A stretch of 64,000 bases of DNA from Hymenopellis radicata (Eukaryota > Basidiomycota > Agaricomycetes > Agaricales > Physalacriaceae). Below the pieces are notes generated by a model. The model had not been told where the DNA came from. It saw nothing but the letters and a program-made list of their open reading frames with translations, and did no database searches. This document shows positions 60,105-64,000 of the stretch, piece after piece (position 1 is the stretch's first letter; every line of letters begins with the position of its first letter). The position numbers were made by a program, and so were the translations under genes. The stretch covers positions 186,001-250,000 of the forward strand of contig JADNRX010000032.1 of assembly GCA_015501595.1 (NCBI GenBank). The letters are read 5' to 3'.

Positions 60105-60848
60105 ATGATGAAGCGCGCGCAGAGCTTGAGACACCACCATACCACCCGCCCGTCGCTTGCGCTTTCCTCAGACGACCTCGGTATCCTGAGAGAGGGCAAC
60201 GAAACGAATGAAGACGTCCTTCGCAAACAACTGCTGGACCGAGATCGGGAATGCGACAGGGTGCGTCGGCCATGTACCCGACAATATATTCGCCGGACTG
60301 AGCTGTGGATGTTTACTAGCTGCAAACCCAAGTCCAGTCGCTGCAGGCCCAGCTCGCCCAGCGGCCACCGTTAGAAAGCGTTCAGGAGCTCCGGAAGGAA
60401 TATAAAGACCTCGAGCTGCTCCTGGAAGGAACACAACGAGAGAACGAGCGCTGCATGTCTGAACTGGAACGGTGCGTACACATTTCCACGGAAACCCTGG
60501 GTCATGGCTCAAGCTTAAGCTTACAGTGGCAAGACGCGTGAAAAGATGCTCGAAAGGGAGCTCGCCCGGTTCGCAGGCGAAAACTGGCAGGCCAACCTCG
60601 AGCTGCCGCACAACTCGTCGTCCATTTCGCTTTCACTCAAGACGCCGCAAAGTGAGACGACGAAGACAGCGGAGGGAAATGGAGAGAACGCCGTCTCGCC
60701 CGAGGTTATCGAGAAGATCAAGCTTTTAGTTATGGGCATGGAACATCGGTTGGAGATACGGAAAGAGCGGCTAAGCAACACGATGGTTGAGGCCAAGCAG
60801 GAGGCGCAGAAGTATGAAGATTTGACGCGGGCACTTCAAAGTCACTAG
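60105..60848 (+). CDS. Coiled-coil protein of unknown function
   Basis: ATG 60105 gives MMKRAQSLRHHHTTRPSLAL and then SSDDLGILREGNETNEDVLR. Splicing joins LLDRDRECDR to SLQAQLAQRPPLESVQELRK and SELER to GKTREKMLERELARFAGENW. The C-terminal third (VIEKIKLLVMGMEHRLEIRK, NTMVEAKQEAQKYEDLTRAL) is again helical. The total is about 205 residues. Heptad leucines at ELLLEGTQ and neighbouring turns support a coiled coil. The family is not one I can name; a cytoskeletal or spindle role is possible but only a guess. It lies head-to-tail 3' of the GMC gene and converges on SEC14. Confidence 0.6.
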
Positions 60849-61107
60849 TAACCTCTATGCTTGTTTCATGGACCATTGTTGCATTGTACTGTATCTGTAA
60901 TAATATAGTGTGCTATACCCCATAATTCATATATCGCCTCTTGAAGGTTCCGTCTCCAGCTCGTGTGTACTTCTAATTAAAAGGTATATTGAAGCATTCA
61001 TTATAACAAGACGCGTATGTAAAATCCCCAAAGAGAAAGCCTACAGCAAACGTTAACAAGGCAACAGTTCCGCGGGAACAGGAGACGAACCTCAAACCGT
61101 AGAATCC

Positions 61108-62137
61108 TCAAGCAGTTGACTCGTTCCACGGTCCTGCATCGCTCAAAGAGCAGCCTCCAGCGCACTCGCACGAACCTCCAAACTCTTTGGGCAGGTTCTC
61201 CTTCGGTATCTGGGCCAGGAGCTTGGCCTGGTAATCCGAGCCGATGATATCGACCTTGCTGACGGTGACCTCGTCGAGCCACGGCTTGATGAAGCGCCAC
61301 ACGGTGCTAAACGTCCACGGGGCATTGATGATGTAGAACTTGCCCATGCACTCCGGATAGCGGTTCTGGCCGATGGCCGAGGCCTGCTTGACATAGTCCT
61401 TGACGGCGACAAAGTTGCTGAGGGAGACGTTGTGGAGGTCGAGGATGGTGCAGGACGTCTCCACGGGGCGGCCGAGGATTTTCGTGCACGCGGGTATGCG
61501 CTCGGTGAGGAAACGCTCGTATTCGTAGACGAGACGCTGGATGACACGCTCTTGCGTTGTGGCCGCGTAAAGGGCTTTCATATCAGCTTTCCAAGGCGTT
61601 CTATGTAGATCGGTTGACCGTCCTGAGGAACAGTGAGTAGAGCTCGATCAAGACGAGACGAGGACGTGCCTTGTCCATTCTGTGGTAGTACTGGGGATAA
61701 TACTTGTCTACTTCAGCCTTCTCTTTGAATTCAAAGGTCCTGGGGAGGTTGAGCATCGGTCGTGCGCCACAAAAGCTCGCTCACTTCATGAGTTCATCTA
61801 TGCCAAACTCCTTGCGCCACTCTTCGCAGTCCTTGAGCATTTTCTTGGCCAACGCAACATCAAATTTGCGTGCCCGTAGGAATCTAGAGGGTGTCATGTA
61901 GCTGCATACTCCTTTTGGCGAGGTTGGTACTCACCTGAGCAGCATATGGTCGTCCATTCTCTCCTCAACGAACCATCCCTCCGTCTTGATCTCGCTCTTG
62001 AGGGTATCCAAGGCTTTTGATTGTGTATCCGTCAGGTTGCCCAGCCTTCCCGGGGCGGGTTTGTGTACATCGTTCGACGTCGACACAAGTGTAACAGTCG
62101 TCTGGGCCGGTGGCTGTGTGATCGTTACAGTGGCCAT
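61108..62137 (-). CDS. SEC14: SEC14 phosphatidylinositol/phosphatidylcholine transfer protein
   Basis: Sec14 exchanges PI and PC and so keeps the Golgi lipid balance needed for secretion. The start is ATG 62137-62135 ([20 protein letters not shown]). The CRAL-TRIO N domain has [20 protein letters not shown] and CEEWRKEFG; the lipid-binding domain has [60 protein letters not shown] and [20 protein letters not shown]. It ends GPWNESTA, stop 61110-61108. The length of about 300 residues matches the family. At least four short introns. NEP1 lies upstream on the same strand, with about 270 bp between its stop and this start. Confidence 0.93.
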
Positions 62138-62406
62138 GTAGCTCGTTAGGTATAATGATAGTGCAGGTCTAAGTGAGTGTATGATTAAAAGGAGTGAAAT
62201 GATGGAGAGAATGTGATGATTGTGATGACGGAGAAAAGCCAAGAAGTGGAGGGGTCATGCGAGGGGGGCCCGGCCGAAAGGAGATCATCAAGTGTCGCGC
62301 CACTGTAGGGTCCTCTAAAATACATTTGCAGCGATAGGATACAACAATTATTTACCAGTAACCATAGTAGATATCAGTAAGGAATGCCGGAGGGCTTTCT
62401 GGGGAC

Positions 62407-63689
62407 TCATATAATGTCCCAAACCTCCTCCAACGCACAGCAAAACTGTCAGGAGTCAGTCAAACGTCCTTGACGCCTTCGGACGACGTACCTTTCCGCA
62501 CGCAACACTGGCGCTGAGCGGGTAGTCACTGATGCTAATTTTTTCATCAACAACGGCATCGGCAAAGTCATCCCGGCCGCGTGCCATTGCGCCAATGAAC
62601 ACCGCTATATTGTAGGTATCGGGTATACTCTTGAGGTAGGTGGATAGTCGGATGGTCGGTGCATCACCAGATAGGGCTGTATATCGCGTCAAGGAGAAAC
62701 GACAGAACGCGGTTGAACGACGCACTGAGTTTCACGGTGTTGGGAGGAAGGTGATCGGCGGCGGGATTCTGTTAAAAGTAAGCGGAAATGAAGAGAAGAT
62801 GGACGATTGAGTGCGCAGCCAAGGACCGAAACTTTGCGTACCTTGATAACTTTCAAGAGTTTATCAGGGCCATTAACACCGCGAATTGACAGTTTGTGTA
62901 GTAGTTGCACTAAAACATTCAATATAAGGAAACTGAAAATGAAATCGTGCGTACCCATGAGACCACTGAACCGCTTAAAGGTTCGTGGTATGCGGACGTG
63001 GGGGTTCACTTCAATAAGCACACCCTTTGCGGTATGAATGTACACTTGCAACAGCCCAGCCTTGTTCAGCGGAGAATCCAACAGAGTCAAGAGGCACTGC
63101 AAGGAAGGAATAAACGACATGTCTCTCCCACACAGCGTCGTCACTACTCACCTGGTGCGTAATGTCCGGTCTCGCATCTGCGATATCCCGCCCCGTTTTC
63201 GCCAAGATACCCCTGATGGTCATCGCAGTTCAACAGCGTGTATTTGACCTCTCCCTCGGGCCCGCCCCTGCGCCCGTTCTTTGCGCTCCCGCTCGACATG
63301 CGGTACGTCTCCAAGCACGCATGCTCCAGGACAACGAAAAGCCGTCTCGTCTGCGCCGCCGCAACGCCCCTGGGTACGTGCGCCTGCACGGGCAGCATGG
63401 ATGGGTTGGGATGCGCAGCGCGCGCCGGAAGCGGTCGAGTCGGCCGGTCTGCATTTTTCAGGATCGTCACGTCCTTGTGATCTTCTTCATTGTCCATCTC
63501 AACGTCGACGAGTATATCGTAAAGATCAGAGCGCGGTCCAGCGGGCGTTGACTTGGGTCTATCGAGTAGCAGCGGATGGAAGCGGTCGAGGAGTAGCGGA
63601 TGAAGCTGAAGATGAAGATGATCGCAAAGTGACCCTGAGTAACGACGCTCACGCGCTATGGCGTTTGGTTGCAGAATATCGATGGCCAT
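62407..63689 (-). CDS. EMG1: rRNA small-subunit methyltransferase NEP1 (EMG1)
   Basis: Nep1 is a SPOUT-fold enzyme that N1-methylates a pseudouridine in 18S rRNA and is essential for 40S assembly. The start is ATG 63689-63687 ([16 protein letters not shown]). The N-terminal extension carries a near-duplicate FHPLLLDR. Conserved blocks: [139 protein letters not shown] and [13 protein letters not shown]. The last exon gives [12 protein letters not shown], stop at 62409-62407. Between DDHQG and ILAKTGRD the frame shifts at a C run (63210-63213, GGGG in mRNA). Removing one G restores it, so I read a sequence indel rather than loss of an essential gene. Confidence 0.9.
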
Positions 63690-64000
63690 TTTCGTGGGAC
63701 GGCTACAATTCTTCGGAGGGGCCAGTGCATATCATATTATATACTTTTCGTGCTGGAAACGTAAAAGAGCTTTGTCGCCGGGTCGGCAGCTTGGCGAGAA
63801 ACATTACAATTTACATTCCTACCATCTCAGGTATGCAGCGCTTGTGGTACCATTCCATCGGCCGAATGGGTCTGCTCTCTCCACACCGACGGTGGCGGAG
63901 ATGGTCGAGACCGGAGGCGAGTAGAGTAGCGATGTACTCGGGCAGTCATGCGCCTCCCCCGCGCACGGAGGCGCATGGTTCACGTACTTACGCCCATCAC
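63690..64000. other. Region upstream of NEP1 to the end of the window
   Basis: About 310 bp. A + frame from 63658 runs to 63924 but overlaps the NEP1 start and has no domain. The NEP1 promoter should lie here; the window then ends. Confidence 0.3.

Noticed and set aside
1..64000. CRISPR array, prophage, tRNA or rRNA genes
   Set aside because: No regularly spaced repeats, no phage genes, and no cloverleaf or rRNA sequence noticed. The genome is eukaryotic.

Overview
The window is nuclear DNA from a filamentous basidiomycete, most likely an Agaricomycete. The evidence is dense gene packing, many short introns of about 45-60 bp with GT..AG ends and CTNAC-like branch points, no operons, and typical mushroom families: a PIN4-type RRM/R3H protein, an aryl-alcohol-oxidase-like GMC enzyme, a beta-trefoil inhibitor-like protein, an exon-rich 7TM protein with an RCWVL motif, and a striatin homologue. 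I see no rRNA, tRNA, CRISPR array, intact transposon or viral gene.

Layout. 0-10.6 kb: a CCCH-finger/RRM/RBR ubiquitin ligase (+), a decayed copy of part of NBP35, beta-COP (-), NBP35 (-) and ribosomal protein uL1 (+). 10.6-13.1 kb: gene-poor, with degenerate repeats. 13.1-14.4 kb: a 7TM protein (+). 15.6-19.8 kb: an EDE1/EPS15-like endocytic scaffold (-), divergent from a UBE2C-type E2 (+, 20.0-20.9 kb). 21.4-27.8 kb: a small hypothetical ORF, PIN4 (+) and the GPI-anchor enzyme MCD4 (+). 27.9-29.1 kb: a DUF2156 aminoacyl-lipid-synthase-like protein (-). 30.5-32.1 kb: an alpha/beta hydrolase (+). 32.3-35.2 kb: a protein with two PINIT-like modules (-), divergent from a class II cAMP phosphodiesterase (+, 35.4-36.6 kb). 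37.1-40.6 kb: striatin/PRO11 (-) and TMA7 (-). 41.1-44.6 kb: a secreted S9-like hydrolase (+). 44.9-52.0 kb: NOT1, the CCR4-NOT scaffold (+). 53.3-60.8 kb: an HSF-type (SKN7-like) factor without a receiver domain (-), an I66-like protein (+), a hypothetical ORF, a GMC oxidoreductase (+) and a coiled-coil protein (+). 61.1-63.7 kb: SEC14 (-) and NEP1/EMG1 (-).

Most genes are independent housekeeping functions: secretory traffic, Fe-S assembly, ribosome biogenesis, mRNA decay, cell cycle and cAMP/STRIPAK signalling. The segment from about 53 to 60 kb is more accessory in character.

An important caveat is that at least four conserved genes (the RBR ligase, beta-COP, the DUF2156 protein and NEP1) have a single-base frame break inside a short homopolymer run. 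This pattern fits residual sequencing indels better than gene loss. Exon boundaries were read by eye. Where exons are listed they keep frame across conserved protein; elsewhere only the outer CDS limits are given.
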